Assembly (NCBI GenBank): GCA_947561395.2 | Contig: OX387188.1 | Coordinates: forward strand, 38,187,942-38,251,941 | Reading direction: 5' to 3' | DNA: 64,000 nt | Source: Buxus sempervirens | Taxonomy: Eukaryota > Streptophyta > Magnoliopsida > Buxales > Buxaceae | In this document: piece after piece, positions 1 to 13,500 of the stretch | Layout of the letters: the number at the start of each line of letters is the position of its first letter | Numbering within the stretch: position 1 is the stretch's first letter | Position numbers and translations under genes: made by a program | The notes under the pieces: generated by a model | Database searches by the model: none | Seen by the model: only the letters and a program-made list of their open reading frames with translations | What the model was told of the DNA's origin: nothing

Positions 1-3
1 TGA

Positions 4-180
4 GTGGTGGCTGCTGAAAGTATGGCAGAAAATTATAACTCATCCAATTCCCAAGGTCTTCAGAAACTTTCGACTTCCCAGAGTCATTACACCCCTGGGC
101 TTGGTCTAATCCAACCCAGGGTTGGCTGCCCTCTTATAGAAGCAGGAATGCATGAGGTTGCTTACTCAAGCATTCGGTGA
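4..180 (+). other. possible coding exon or exon remnant at window edge
   Basis: An open stretch reads through positions 4-180 with a start-like Met near position 22 and a Ser/Asn/Gln-rich composition, and then stops. It could be an upstream exon of the coiled-coil gene that follows, but no convincing GT donor closes it and I cannot link it to a family. It is recorded only as a candidate. Confidence 0.2.
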
Positions 181-640
181 CGCTCTTTTCTTAACAGTCA
201 TTGCAGTCCCTTGTCATTACAGACATTAGGCATATGATTGTCTTGCTGAATGAAAATGCCACGTGGGACAAGACATTTTACTTTTGTTGATTCAAGAATT
301 ATCTATCTTTGCATGCAAGTCTTGTTTCTGATGATATACGTTTTTATGCAAGCTACATATTATACTTGAATATTATTATGGCTGCTTTTACTTTTTAGGT
401 CTTAATCATTAAGATGTTGCAATTCTTTAGAATATAAGTTTTCAATGCCCATTGGGTTTATAATTTTAAAGGTTGACTTCATGAAGGTGCCACATTTCAA
501 TAAGTTGTCCTACAATCTTTCTTCCTCTCCATCTTGGCATTAATGTGTATGTGCTTCATATTTATCAATGTTTCCTTGGTGAAAGTGGACACCTGAAAAT
601 TCATCGTCACATTCTTAATCATATTCAGTAATGTTTCTGA

Positions 641-2160
641 AGCATTTGTGAGGAAGTTATGGGACCACTCCTTTCAAAACTGGCAGTTGTAGCAGTTTCA
701 AATGATGATTTTAAGGGTGAGATGGAGAAGATGTCTTCACAGATCTGTGAATCTGAACTTCTTGTGCAACAGCTCAAGGTATTACCAAAACTAGAAACAT
801 ATCAATCTTCATGCCTGTGTTTGGGGGATTGTTTGTACCCAAATGATTGTTTAACTCAGCTGGGTCAGGGCTCTACCTGTTTAGATCAATACAACAGAAA
901 TTTTTGATGGCTTGTTTCTTAAGGATTTCATGAAGACATTTGAAACTGAATGTGGTAACGAAAGGATTTTAATTTAGTGACTGATTGCCCAGAAAGAAAA
1001 AAAAAATGAGCCAGTGGGTCATCATCCAACTTGGATTTGAGTCATTGGCCTAAGTTGAGTTTTCAAGATGTTATAATAAGATATTTAATTACAAGAAGAT
1101 TAAAATTCAATTCTTGGAGTGGTATTTTTAATTAAAACTAGGAGGAGCTAAGAGTAGAGAAGGAAAAGTCAAAGGAAGAGGCAGAGGACCTGACTCAAGA
1201 AATGGCTGAATTGAGGTATCAGATAACTGAAATGCTTGAGCAAGAGTGCAAACGCCGTGCTTGCATTGAACAAGCATCTCTACAAAGAATAGCAGAGTTA
1301 GAGACTCAGGTACTGATGTTGAGATTTGCAAAAACTTCGGGAGCCAGGATGTGTTTTTGGCTTTCTTACTTCAGTACTTTTCTAATTTTTTCCCCTTTCG
1401 TTTGAGAATAAGGTCAAGAAAGAACACAGAAAGTCATCAACTGCTCTCAGGCATCTTCGTGAAGTGCAGAAAATAGTAGCATCAAGATCCAGGGATACCA
1501 ATCATCTAAGCAAACTTTTGGGGGTATGTCTCACCTTATATCTTACTGTTGCCCTGTCTATTAAATTTGTTTATTTTTTTCTCTCGTCGAAAATAATAAA
1601 AAGAAAGCTTCCTTACATGTACGAGTTCACTTCTTCTGTATAGGTAATTCTTATTCACTTAGCAGTTGCATAGTTAGTATTTCTATTACAATGTGCTTTT
1701 TTCCTCCCTCAAATCCTAAGTTGTGTTTGTGAAGTGGAAAGATACCCATGAGGAAAATTTAAACAAGTTGATGACTATATTGTAGACATTCCTACGCTGT
1801 CACTTTCCAATTTGGATTTCTTTGAAAGTTTATGTCATATCTTTTGGCAAGTGTAATCCAGTTTAATGACTTTATGCTTTTCTCCGTGTTTTGTCTTAGT
1901 TGGTTATCCTTGTCAGTTTCTTTTTCATGTTTCTTGTTTCTCCTACAATGAAGTTTTCGTCCTCATATTTGACAAGGTACATAAGGCTTTACTGATGTTT
2001 CCCCCGGTTGTGTTTGTGCTGACTGTTTTGCTTTGACAACTCTCCCACTTAGGGTGTATGTGATATTTTGGAGGAAATCAAGGTATGCAGTTGTGGAGAG
2101 TGTGAAATCTCAATGGAGTGCCTTGATGACGAGCCTGTAGAAGCAAAGGAAGTTTCATAG
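641..2160 (+). CDS. coiled-coil protein, 3' exons only (unidentified)
   Basis: Four phase-consistent exons are visible: about 641-778, 1142-1309, 1413-1523 and 2053-2160 (TAG). All have AG acceptors and GT donors, and the reading frame is intact across the junctions. The exon at 1142 encodes an almost purely helical segment rich in Glu, Lys, Gln and Leu (EELRVEKEKSKEEAEDLTQE..., then ECKRRACIEQASLQRIAELE), i.e. a coiled coil. The last exon is short and Cys/acid-rich (CSCGECEISMECLDDEP). The 5' part lies outside the window or upstream of 640. The composition resembles plant myosin-heavy-chain-like or other long coiled-coil proteins, but I do not recognise the family and assign no function. The acceptor at 640 is the least certain boundary. 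Confidence 0.6.
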
Positions 2161-2503
2161 TTCGATTCAATTGATGTTAAGACACAAAATAGAGCAGCCA
2201 TTGAAAGAGAAAGAAGCACAAAAACCCAGTCATATGATAAGGAATTTGAATAACTCAGGTTGAATGAAATTCAGGTTATTGTATGTATATAAGAACACTT
2301 CTGTTGCTATGGCAAGGGGTATGGATAACCCAGGATGGGTGAGTTTTAGAGTTCTTGAAGAACATTAAGTTGCTGAAGGTTCATAGGTGGTGGTGCAATA
2401 TGTATAATCTTCAAGAAACTTTGGATAACAGTATATTTGGAAAAAAAATAGTGCATTAAATGGTCAGCTGCAAACCTGCAATTGCATTGGAGACTCCTTA
2501 AGG

Positions 2504-3766
2504 CTGCGTTTGGTAACGCTTTTCGGAAGTACTTTTTTGCTTTTGAAAGCAAAAAATTGCTTTTAAAAGCAAAAGTACCGTTTGGTAACGCACATGAGAA
2601 GCAATTTACTAAAAGCAAAGAAGCGATTTTATTGCTTTTCACCGGAAGCAACAAAACGTTGCTTTTCAATTTTTTTACAAAATTGCTTTATTGCTTTCAA
2701 AAACCCTCGATATCCTATTGCTTTATTCCTATATTAAAGATGATGCCTCCATACTCACTTAAGAAGCAACAACGTATTGTTATTGCTAGAGTCGGCAAAA
2801 TGCCACCCGACCCGACAGGTCAATCCGATTATAAACAAGTTGGGTTAACCCGTTTATTAATTGGGTTGGGTGCGGGTTGGGGTTTCCCCAACCTGCCAGT
2901 AATCGGGTCAACCCAATTATGACCCGCCAACCCAATTTAAAAATAAAAAAAAAAAGATGGCAAAAGTATCATATTTCGATCCGATTAACCCCAAAACCCA
3001 ACCCGAACACGGTACAAACCCCCCAACCCTATTTTAATAATATTTTTTGAAAAATAAAAATAATAATAAACGGGTTGGCGGGTTGAACTCGTTTATTGGC
3101 GGGTTGAACCCGTTTATTGGCGAGTTGGGTTTGGGTTGGGGGTTTTCCAACCCGCCTTAATTTAGTCCAACTCGATTATGATCCGATTAACCCGAACTCG
3201 ATTATGACCCGACCCGTTGCCAGCTCTAGTTATTGCTTGTTGTGCATTACATAATTTTATCAGAATGCAAGCACATGAAGATAATTTATTCACAGAATTT
3301 GAAGATGAGGAAATGGTGGTCAAAGATGAGCTAGCAGGTTCAAGTTCAAAACAACCCATAGAGATTGATGTGACGGCTAGATCTCGACAAGAGATGTTAG
3401 AATTAAGAGACTCAATTGCACGTAGACTAGCTAGTGCATATGGATTAGCACAATGGTGATATTAGATACTTGTTTAGTTATTTGAATGTAATTAAATGAC
3501 TATTTTATGAATCTTTTATAATATTGGACTTATATTTTTGAGTATATTTCTAAGTACAATACATAAATTGTGTACAATACTTTTATGAAAGCAAAAAGCA
3601 ATTTCTATGTTACTGCAATTATCAAACATGCTTTTTTGCTTCTTAGAAGCAAAGCAAAAGTTTACCAAACGCATTTGCTTCAAAAAAAGATCTTTCGAAA
3701 AGTATAAAATTGCTTTTTTGCTTTCTTGCTTTTAGAAGCAAAAAAGCAAAAGCGTTACCAAACGCA
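2504..3766 (+). mobile_element. PIF/Harbinger DNA transposon remnant with 20-bp perfect TIRs
   Basis: The element is bounded by perfect 20-bp inverted repeats, CTGCGTTTGGTAACGCTTTT at 2504-2523 and its complement at 3747-3766. Subterminal regions are full of short 'ttgctttt..aaaagcaa' inverted motifs. The interior encodes the C-terminal end of a Harbinger-type (HARBI1/ALP1-like, DDE_Tnp_4) transposase: MMPPYSLKKQQ upstream of 2780 and CCALHNFIRMQAHED from about 3239, ending ARRLASAYGLAQW at 3459. The transposase is split by a later hAT MITE at 2787-3228. No clean TWA target duplication is visible at the ends, so the exact termini may be slightly off. Only the last ~100 residues of transposase remain, so the element is non-autonomous. 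Confidence 0.75.
2787..3228. mobile_element. hAT-superfamily MITE nested in Harbinger remnant
   Basis: A 442-bp insertion starts TAGAGTCGGCAA and ends TTGCCAGCTCTA (imperfect TIR). It is flanked by a perfect 8-bp target duplication GTTATTGC (2779-2786 and 3229-3236). Removing it and one duplication rejoins the broken transposase frame. The interior consists of repeated 'gggttgg / cccgacccg' motifs without coding capacity. An 8-bp duplication and a TAGAG..GGCAA terminus are typical of plant hAT MITEs. Confidence 0.85.
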
Positions 3767-4581
3767 GAAATGTGTCTTCTTTTCTTTTTCAACTTCGATT
3801 GTGAGTAATTTTAGCGTTCACTTTGAAAATAGCAGGTATATTACCTGTGTGTACCGAATAAAGAAAGCACCAAACTGTCACCTGGGTTTGAAAGGTTAGC
3901 ACTTTGCAGGTCTTTCTTTTCCATCTTTTAAGAGAATTCCCGGTTGCAACAGCAGTTTACCTTGCAGAGCCTCAAGGTGCAGCAATAATTCGATATCTAT
4001 TTTTGTGCACTTCTTTACTTCAAAAAAAAAAGAAGAAATTTGTTTATTTCTAGCCAACACGGCCAGCAGGAGTAGAAAAAGGAAATATTGCGGTCACAAC
4101 GCACCTCAAGATTTATAAGTTAATAAACATGACTTGGAAAATTTGCCAAAGCTTATTCACATCCTTACTACAAAATAAAAGGCAATTACATGTAATCTGC
4201 GAGTAGTTCTCTTAACAATTTGATTGGTTGCTGACTCAATAAAAAGGTAACCCAGTGGTTCATAAACTAGTCCCCGGATCCTGTTTAGTCTGATGTGGAA
4301 CGTTGCAACCTGCCCCAAACGCCTTACCTTCCTTACCTGCTCACCATAAGATTCAGGTTCATGTATAAGACTATAAGAGTACTAATGGAATTAAACCTGT
4401 GCTAGCTCTGTTAAATATCCAGTTTTATCACATAAATCTAAACGTTTTAATTTCTCGATAGAAAACATCATCTAATTTCACATTTTCATGAGCACTACCA
4501 TCACAGAGAATGAACAATAAACAGTTTTATGGGGCCAAAGAAGATACCTCTGTACATCGTAGGACTTGTGGCGTAACCATT
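3767..4581. other. intergenic region between coiled-coil gene and PHS1
   Basis: This AT-rich stretch holds no open frame of note. The part next to 4582 is expected to be the 3'UTR of PHS1, which runs leftward. I see no other feature. Confidence 0.5.
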
Positions 4582-7500
4582 CTATGGTAATTCCACAGGT
4601 TGGATGTTCCATATGTCTTTTGCGTATTCATGTATTGTTCTGTCACTACTGAACTTGTATGAACCAGCAGTGTTCAAGATTGACATTCTTGTCCATCTCT
4701 GCCCAACAAGAGTCACAATATTAGGCATAGTTAAACATAAAACAAAAGACAAAGGCCTCCATCTATATGCGGTGTGTGCATGAGAGTATGTTTAATGTCT
4801 CTTTCCATCCATGAACCGTATGTGCAGCTACAAATATGGTGTCCGTCAAATATAGTAAGTAAACAGATGTATGAGTAGCATGTAAGTGTCTGTACACATG
4901 TAGTCAGTCATCCACTAATTACAGTACTCGGTGTTCAAACAACTAAAAAGTAACATGCTCACAAGATGTGTATAGCTAATATAAGGTTGTTGAGATCTAT
5001 GAGGGAAAGTGATTAAAGAGGATTAAATAAAGGAAATCTGGCATGGTTGAAGAAGACAAATGATAGCATCAAGTAACAATTGTTCAAAGAGTATTACAAT
5101 CAAATAAAAAAAAACTGGAGAGGGGAAGACCAAGAAGATGCAAGGACTTTGTGATGATTTGAGAATATAATTTAAATGGAGAAATGGGATGCGATAAAGG
5201 AGAATGGCAGCGCAAAATTTGTGATGTGAACCCAGTAAAATTTGTATGCCTTAACACACACCCGTGATATTTGGTAATATACATAAAAAAGGAACAAGAA
5301 AGGTATTTGTACACATGGTTATGGTACCACATACATGGGATAATGTGAAGATGCAGTGCATGGAAATTTGTTCATGTAATAAGACTGATCACTGACCTTC
5401 TGATCTCGGTAGGCTACATCAACCTTCTCTTGACATTCTATATAACTGGGGAAGTCCTTTCCAACTAGGAAATAATCTGCACGACCAAAACCTTCATTCC
5501 CTTCCAATGATCCCATCAGTTCATCATAGTTGTAGGGTCCAAAAACACCACTTCTGACAAATGCCTTAACTTCTTCAAATATTGGGTCTGGTACAAACTG
5601 TATCACCAGAAAGATAATTAATATAGAAATAGCTCAGCCACCATGAAGATGAGAGAAAACCTATCATATATATATATTTTTTGCCTTCCACAGGATCAGT
5701 TTTAGGCTTTTCATTATACACATGCACACATGCACACACACATTAGTTAAAAGACTGTATCATTATATTATAATTTATAATATATTATAAATAATTATTG
5801 AACAAATATTTGAAAACTTGTATGATGAGAGACTTACAATGGATTCTGCAAACTAATACACATATTTACAGTTTTGAGATGGTGAGACTGCGAGTGCAGA
5901 TAAGGATTTATTTGTTAGTGTGACAAATACGTCATGGGCTTCTCTTTTATTTTCATATGTTGTCAATGACATTTTGGGATGAGAAGTTGAAAAATGGGAT
6001 AACCAGCTTAAGCTGCATCATATAACAAAAGTATCTATGAGAAATTTATCCTAGTCTACCTCACCGGGTTTAGTTGCCTTGTCAAACATGGTTTTTTCTA
6101 CATGTGGAAGAACAAAGAAGCCAATCTGGACCATCCATCGAACAAGGGATTTTTACATAAGCCACGTTGATAAATGTGTGACAATTTCTCATGTAACACA
6201 GACACCAATTTTTTTAATATTTTTAAGTTTGATGTAACAAAGACAATAGATTTACAATCCCTTTTGTCATGCGGCAAATGCTTTTGAATTTGAAATTTCA
6301 TATGCAAGTCCATAAATGACTTTATATACAGGTTAAACTGCCATGTGTAATGCATTACTTTTCTAACACCCATATAACAATCCACCCTGCAATCATGAGG
6401 TTGCAAATCCAATTCCAAACCTAAATTACCCACCAAAGTAAATGACAAAAGTTATATTTTAGATTAGCATACCTTTCCCTCTGCTCTTTCTTTTCTTAGT
6501 CCTGCAATTTCATGAGCTCGAGCACCAAAAAGGAAAAAGTTCTCTTCTCCAACTTCTTGCCTTATTTCAACATTGGCTCCATCCAGCGTCCCAATCAGCA
6601 TGCAGCCATTCATAGCAAATTTCATGTTGCTGGTTCCACTGGCCTCCATCCCAGCAGTGCTGGCAAAATTTTTTTAAAAAAAAGGAAGAGACAGAAGTTA
6701 CCATCAAACAATGGAATTATTTGTAATCCAATATCATAGTTATGGCTGGGCATTTCAGTAATTAGAATTTGACAATAATTCTCTGCTCAGTTTTGATTCA
6801 CAAACACCAGAGTTACTGGAACACCTCATTAGAGAAACTAGCAACTTATTGTCTTGCTTTTATTGTGTTTCTGTATTCCAATCTTTAACAAGGTTTCAAG
6901 GCATCCTCTCTTGGTGGATTAGGGGTTTGATTCTATGCCTTCCCCCATGGGAAATGATTGTTGTACTTTCAATGTATGGTACAAAGGGTGGGGATGGGGA
7001 GGAAGGCACAATCACAAAGCTGAGGATTTCAGTAAGAGAGCTTTCAAAAAGCCAATTTTGGAAATTCCTTTTATTCAATGTGGAAAAAAAAAATAGAAAA
7101 TATCTATTTCCTGTAATTTCTATGAAGCAACATCTGTATCCAAATATATGTTCATTATCATCACAAAATATCTGGAGCCTTTTTTTTTCCCATTTAATTC
7201 TTTCCTTTTACCTTATTGGGAGATGTTATCCAAAAAACTCAGCGATAAATAACATGGAAGAGAAAAATTGTGTTTAAAATACCTGATGTGCTGTGACAAT
7301 TCACTCGCAGGAATAAGCAATTCCGCTACGCTGACATTGTAATCAGGGACAAAGACAACCTGACATGTTTGGTGGGGTGGAAGGGTTGGGGAATGAATAA
7401 AGAATATTTAGTGATCAAAACCAACGTCCGGCATGCAACTGATGACCATTTTGTCATCAGTCAAGCAAATAATTGAAAATAAATTATTTTATTTACCACT

Positions 7501-10500
7501 AATTGGCCTTCATTTTTACACATGCAGACGAACAATTCAAAACATCAAACTAACTCTATTGTAAAACAATTTAATAAAACTACATGATACAAACAGGTAG
7601 AAATAAATTTTTATAAAGAACAAAAGAAAGATGTTCCAACTGAATCATCATAATTAGCCATCCATTTGGATGAAACTCCTTGGATTAGCAGGGGAAAAGC
7701 CCATGTTTGAAAGGGTTATGGTCATTCATTGTTATAATACTGGCCATCAAAATTTTCTCTTCACTGAACAAACAAAATGGCATTCATCTCAACAATTTTT
7801 GGACATGGTTCACCAAAAAAATATGGTCCATGAAGGCAATAGATCAAACTGATGATTCAGGCCATTTTGAAGACTTCAGATGCCTGGAAAGTTGAAACTT
7901 CATGCTGATCAGTAATCCCATGTTTGTCCTCATATGAAATTTCCCATCTCCATAATCAGCATCCTTCAGTTAAGGAAATAGGACAAAAAGCCGGGTAACA
8001 TTTGATTTGGTTAACAGCCGATTCTTTTAGAAAATTATAGCAGACATATGGCCCACACTCCAAAAAAGTCAATAACAATGGCATAAAATGTAACCATGAT
8101 TCTGAGGCAAATTAGAGTTGGAGTGGAAAAGAAAGACAGAAATGAATAAATTCACTAAGAATCAAGCGAAAATTTGGTTATATTTTGGAATGAGTAGACA
8201 GTTCGAAAGGAATTATTTACTCTACTAAGAATTTATCTTTACTTTTGACCAAGACTTTCAGGAGTGAACTCTAAGGCAGGAAAATGCAGGACATTGCAAG
8301 AAACGAATGGTTTCTTGCATCCCACACCCGTTTGGTTTGCAATAAATGGTATGGGACCCATGCCTTCCACCTGTAGCAAGAGGATCTAAAATCACTGCAC
8401 TGGTTTAGTCAGGAAATTTGGGAAACAGCATCGCAGAAAACATGAGGCTCTCTCAACTCTGCTTCTCAGTATCCAAATTCAAATGCAGCCTAAGTTAATT
8501 TAATACACTACATTTCATAATATGTAATGCAATTGATAAACCACAGTGAATTTAGGGAGTCCATAAACAAGCAACTTTATGTTGTTATGTGCTTTACCAG
8601 TACATTCCCAATCATATTCATTAGCTTGGCCATATTGAAAATTGTTAAATATTGCATGAAACTACTAACTGGACTACATAATACAGATTATTTGGTAAGA
8701 AGATAATAACTGAACCAAAAAAAGAGAGAAAAGGTTTAAGTTAAAAATGCTATATACAAGCTGTTCAACTATTAAGGAATGTGAAAAGTGCAGACTATGA
8801 AGGCATCCTCAAGGCACATTAGCAATATTTACAATCAAAAACATACCTTCAATAGGTCACCTATTTCGGGATCATGATTTACTGTAGCCCCTACATCTGT
8901 GATGAACTTCACGATCCTCTTGGCTTGCACATATGTAGCAAATGCCTTTCCCCCAAATATACATACTCGAGGAACAAACATCGCTTTCCTCTCTTTAGCA
9001 GTCATTTCTTTCATCTTCTTATAGCGAAAAACAATTCCCATGATATTCAACAGTTGCCGCTTGTATTCATGTATGTGCTTCACCTGAAAATATCAATTTT
9101 ATCTCCCAAAATAATAAGAAAACAAAAAGCTCAAGAGGCCATAGACACTTTTCTTAATTGAGAAGTATTGTTGTCAAGAAAGTTTATAGAGCTTCTGACA
9201 CATTGAAAGTGGTTATGCAGCCCCTTTGCAAATAAGCAGAATCACCGTTATGAGTCTTATGACTATAATTGTAGGACTGCAAATTTTATGAGAATCTGTC
9301 ACTGAAAGTCAATATCCATTGCATCAACTATGCTTTATATGATGCAGTTAAGGTTGCCAAGACAACTGGTATGCCATTCCAATTTATTGAAATTTGAAAA
9401 CCGTGTCTTCAAAGAAATAGCTTCATATTATCACCCACAGTTCGAATGACATCAATTAGCCTTCATGATAAATTCTCTATCAAGTATTCATTACAAGATT
9501 ATGGATTTGGTAGTGGGAGAAAGTGTAGATGAGATTCTTCTTTTTTTAAAGGTCATGATAATTCTTTTCCTCGTGCACCATCTCGGTTTGGGAGAATTCT
9601 CAATAGAAATTAGAATTTTTTACATCTTTCAATAATAATTTATAAATTAAATAAACAAATAAAAGATTTCATAAGGAGTAAGTGACCTGTATATCAAACA
9701 TTGCATCGGCATTGATAAGGTATCCCGTTTTTTCCCTGATAAAAGACACAACCTTCATCTTGTTTCTCCTTTTTGCAGCCCTCCACTCAGTTTGGAGATC
9801 CTCATTATCAGAAAACTGTGAAATTCAGATTAGCATCATATAAATGGCAGTCTAACCAAGGAAAATGTGTAAACTCACAATATAAACTATTTTCGCTATT
9901 TACTATCAATGTAAACGCAGCAAGAGAATACACGCTAAGAAGAAATGCTAGAAAGAATAACGAATAAGAAGATATTCCACAGAAATACATGGAAAAACAA
10001 AAATATAAGCCATGCTCTGGACGTGTTTCTTCACCCAAAAAAAATTTAACCACCAACCCACCCATAACGATCCAATCCATGAAGCTAGCAGTCATGTCCA
10101 AAAGATTGGCACTGAACACTTAGCATCAGTAAAATATCCTGCTCCATGGTTCCAGCCTATCAAAAGTCATTTATTTAGTCAAAATTATATATTTTTGTTT
10201 ACAATATTTCCTTTCCAATGTCATCCATGTCCTCTTAAGATTTCAACATTCTCATCCTGACACTTTTCTAGAACCTCCTATGCACGATGAATTTAATAGA
10301 TCTGTTTCTACAAATTCCTCTCATCCTAATAACTTATATCAATGTATTAATTTAATGAAACAGAGACTGAAGTGGAAGAAACACCTTTCCCAATCCCCTT
10401 GCTAGTTCTCAATATTTCAAATCTTCAAGGTTTATTTCAGAAAGAATAGACAAGCACAATCAGCAATGAAATATAAATCAGATATGACAGATTACCTTAC

Positions 10501-13500
10501 GAAGGTCAGCAAGCTTCTCAGTGTTTAGGACCCAGTCTTCTGTACCTATCCACTTGGTTAAGATTATACTAAGTTCAGGATTGCAATAACGGATCCACCT
10601 TCTTGGTGTCACTCCATTTGTTTTGTTCTGAAATTTCTCAGGCCACAACTGAAAAAAGCAATACATAGAAATCAGTAGCAAGAATCCAAGCACTTCACTA
10701 AAATATTTAAATGGGTAATTCAGTCTGATCATAGCAAAAGAAAATAGTTGAGTCAGAGTAAAATAATGTACTGTAACATATTGGGATACAAATTATCAAA
10801 AAAGTAGGCTCTAGACATATGTACCTTATAAAATTCATTAAAGACCTCCTCTTTCACAATGTCACTGTGGATCTCAGCAACCCCATTTACAGCACGGCCA
10901 CCAACAACACAAAGATTTGCCATACGAACCAGCTTTGGAAGTTTGGGATCTGGTTCGAATGTCACCTTCTTTTTCTTCTTAGAGTCCTTTTCTTCAGATT
11001 CATCTTCTTCATCACTAGTTTCAACTTTTTCTGCTGAACTTTCAACTTGCTCAGTGTGATCAATATCAACCACTTCCTCTTCCACTGAACTTTCAACTTG
11101 CTCAGTGTGATCAATATCAACCGCTTCCTCTTCCGCTGAACTTTCAACTTGCTCAGTGTGATCAATATCAATTGTTTCCTCTTCCGCTGAACTTTCAACA
11201 TCAATATCAATCGTTTCCTCTGGCTTAACAAGTAATGCTAAAACTGATGCTGGTAAATCAAAATTGCCTAATATTCTCATTTCTTCCAGTTTTTTCTGTA
11301 ACAAATCAAGATCTTCTGTACCATACTCCGAAATTATGGTATGAATCAGCTGGTTTAAATATGAAAAATACAAAACTTGAATGAGAGATAACACCATCAA
11401 GAGTTCAAATCCAAGCATGAATACACAAAAGTGCATCCAGGTATAGATTCACAAATACATATTAGGAGGGAGGGAGGGTGAGAGAAAGAGAAAGATCAGT
11501 TATTAATGTATTCACTCTAATAATACCTCCTCATCAATCATTTGTATGATCTCCATGTGTCGAGGAACCAATTTCTGCATAAGCTCTAAACTCCATTTCT
11601 CTAATGCTTCAGGTAAAACCGTGTGGTTTGTGTATGCCACAGTTCTGGTAGAAAGGTTGCACAATGGTAAGTAGCAACAATTAATGCAACTTCAGTGTGA
11701 AAGAAAGCAAACAGTCTTCAAGTAGCAAATAAATAACTTCAGCAAAATATTTGAAGGTATTAGTGTTGTCATATACTTCTTATATTAGGCAGATCCATTA
11801 ATAGGAAAAATAGATTTACTATGAATATTAGATAGGTAATAACATAGGATGGTTGCATGAAATCTAAGCAACTGACGGAAAAAAGTTGTAACTAATTTCC
11901 AGCACCATTACAAGAATGTCAATTGTCAATAAATACCTTTGAGTAATATCCCAAGCTTTCTTCCAGCTCAAACCCTTTACATCTATTAATATTCGCATCA
12001 GTTCTGGAATACAGAGTGTTGGATGAGTATCATTCATCTGCACTGCAACCTTCTCAGGAAATTCTTCCCAATCCACAGGCTTTCCAGACCTCCTCTCAAA
12101 ACATGAAATAATATCTTGAAGTGAAGCAGAGCAAAGAGTATACTGTTGCTTCAAACGAAGAATCTTCCCTTCCATTGATTCATCTCCTGGGTATAGTATA
12201 TAGCAAATCTGAAATCAGGAAAATGGAACAAATTACTGACGATAATTAGGTTATCAGAGCAAGAAATGGAATAAAACATTTTATGAAAATCAGTAAAAAC
12301 ATTTGGTGGGAAGTCCACACCATGTGGAACCAGACAGGACACAGATTTGAAAATATTCTGCAGACTTCTAGTGACTGCAACCAACTTGTGTCCTTATTTA
12401 TTTGTACCATTCTAGGCCCCATACAAATCATAGATCAACATAATGTAATTACGAATAAGATGATAATAAAGATGCTAAACATGATAAAAGACAAAAGAAA
12501 TCTTGATTATCATGGATTGGATCCAAACCTTTTCAGCATTTGCTTGGGCTTCATATGCTTTGGCATGCTCTCCAGCATTGAAAGCATGTAAATCAAAATC
12601 TTCTGCTGGAACTTTTGTGGACCACAATCTCAGGTTGACTGTGGTTTTAGTTTTATATCCAGGTATAGGGACATCATAGGCAACAGCTTTTATATTTTCT
12701 CCTCCAACCCAGTTTTTCTTTCCATCTGATCCAGTAACAACCTTACCATAGAATTTCACAGGATATGAGACATCATTTCTTACAATTTCCCATGGATTGC
12801 CCATCTGCAAGGGAAAACTGTAATTAAGCACCAAATAAAGAAGTCATTCATCTGATCAAGGTTTACGCAGAAATTTCGTTTTTTGGCCCCCAGCGATGCA
12901 TTTCGCGGGGGGAAATCGTCAGGATGCATCGTTGGTGACTTTGGCGAAATTTCGACGATTTGTCACCGAAACGGGGCGGCATGCCGAGCGAAATGGGCGA
13001 AATGAAAAAAAATTTATTTTTTAGTGGCGAATCGGGGCGGCGTGCTGACGAAAATTCCCCAAAATCCGGAAAAACCAATTTTTTGCCTTTTTATTTTTCT
13101 GCCGTTTCGTTTTGGCCGCCCACCGGCACCGAAATTGTAAACCTTGCATCTGATATACAAATGTACCTAAATGATATTCTTAACTCATTGAGTCTCAAGA
13201 GAACATCATTAATTCACCATAACAAGAACGCTTTCATCCTTAAATATCAAAGAAAGGAAAGAAGCAGGTATATGTTCTCTTATGTTACTGGCAATGGACA
13301 TAAGAACACACCTCAAGCCAATTTTCTGCAACTTCCTCCTGGCCATCTTTTGTAATATTCTGTTTGAACAAGCCATGCTTGTATCTAAGTCCATAGCCCC
13401 ATGCTGGGTAATTTAGTGTTGCCAAAGAGTCCAAAAAGCAGGAAGCCAGTCGCCCCAGACCTCCGTTTCCGAGTGCTGCATCTGGTTCCTTTTGGTATAA

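Noticed and set aside
2482-2922. 146-residue open frame on +
   Set aside because: It runs across the Harbinger TIR, a piece of transposase and the nested MITE; it is a chance fusion of transposon pieces.
6849-7277. 142-residue open frame on +
   Set aside because: It is within a PHS1 intron, antisense, with no recognisable motif and T-rich intron composition.
12863-13355. Open frames on both strands around 13000
   Set aside because: They lie inside or across the GC-rich MITE in a PHS1 intron and match nothing.
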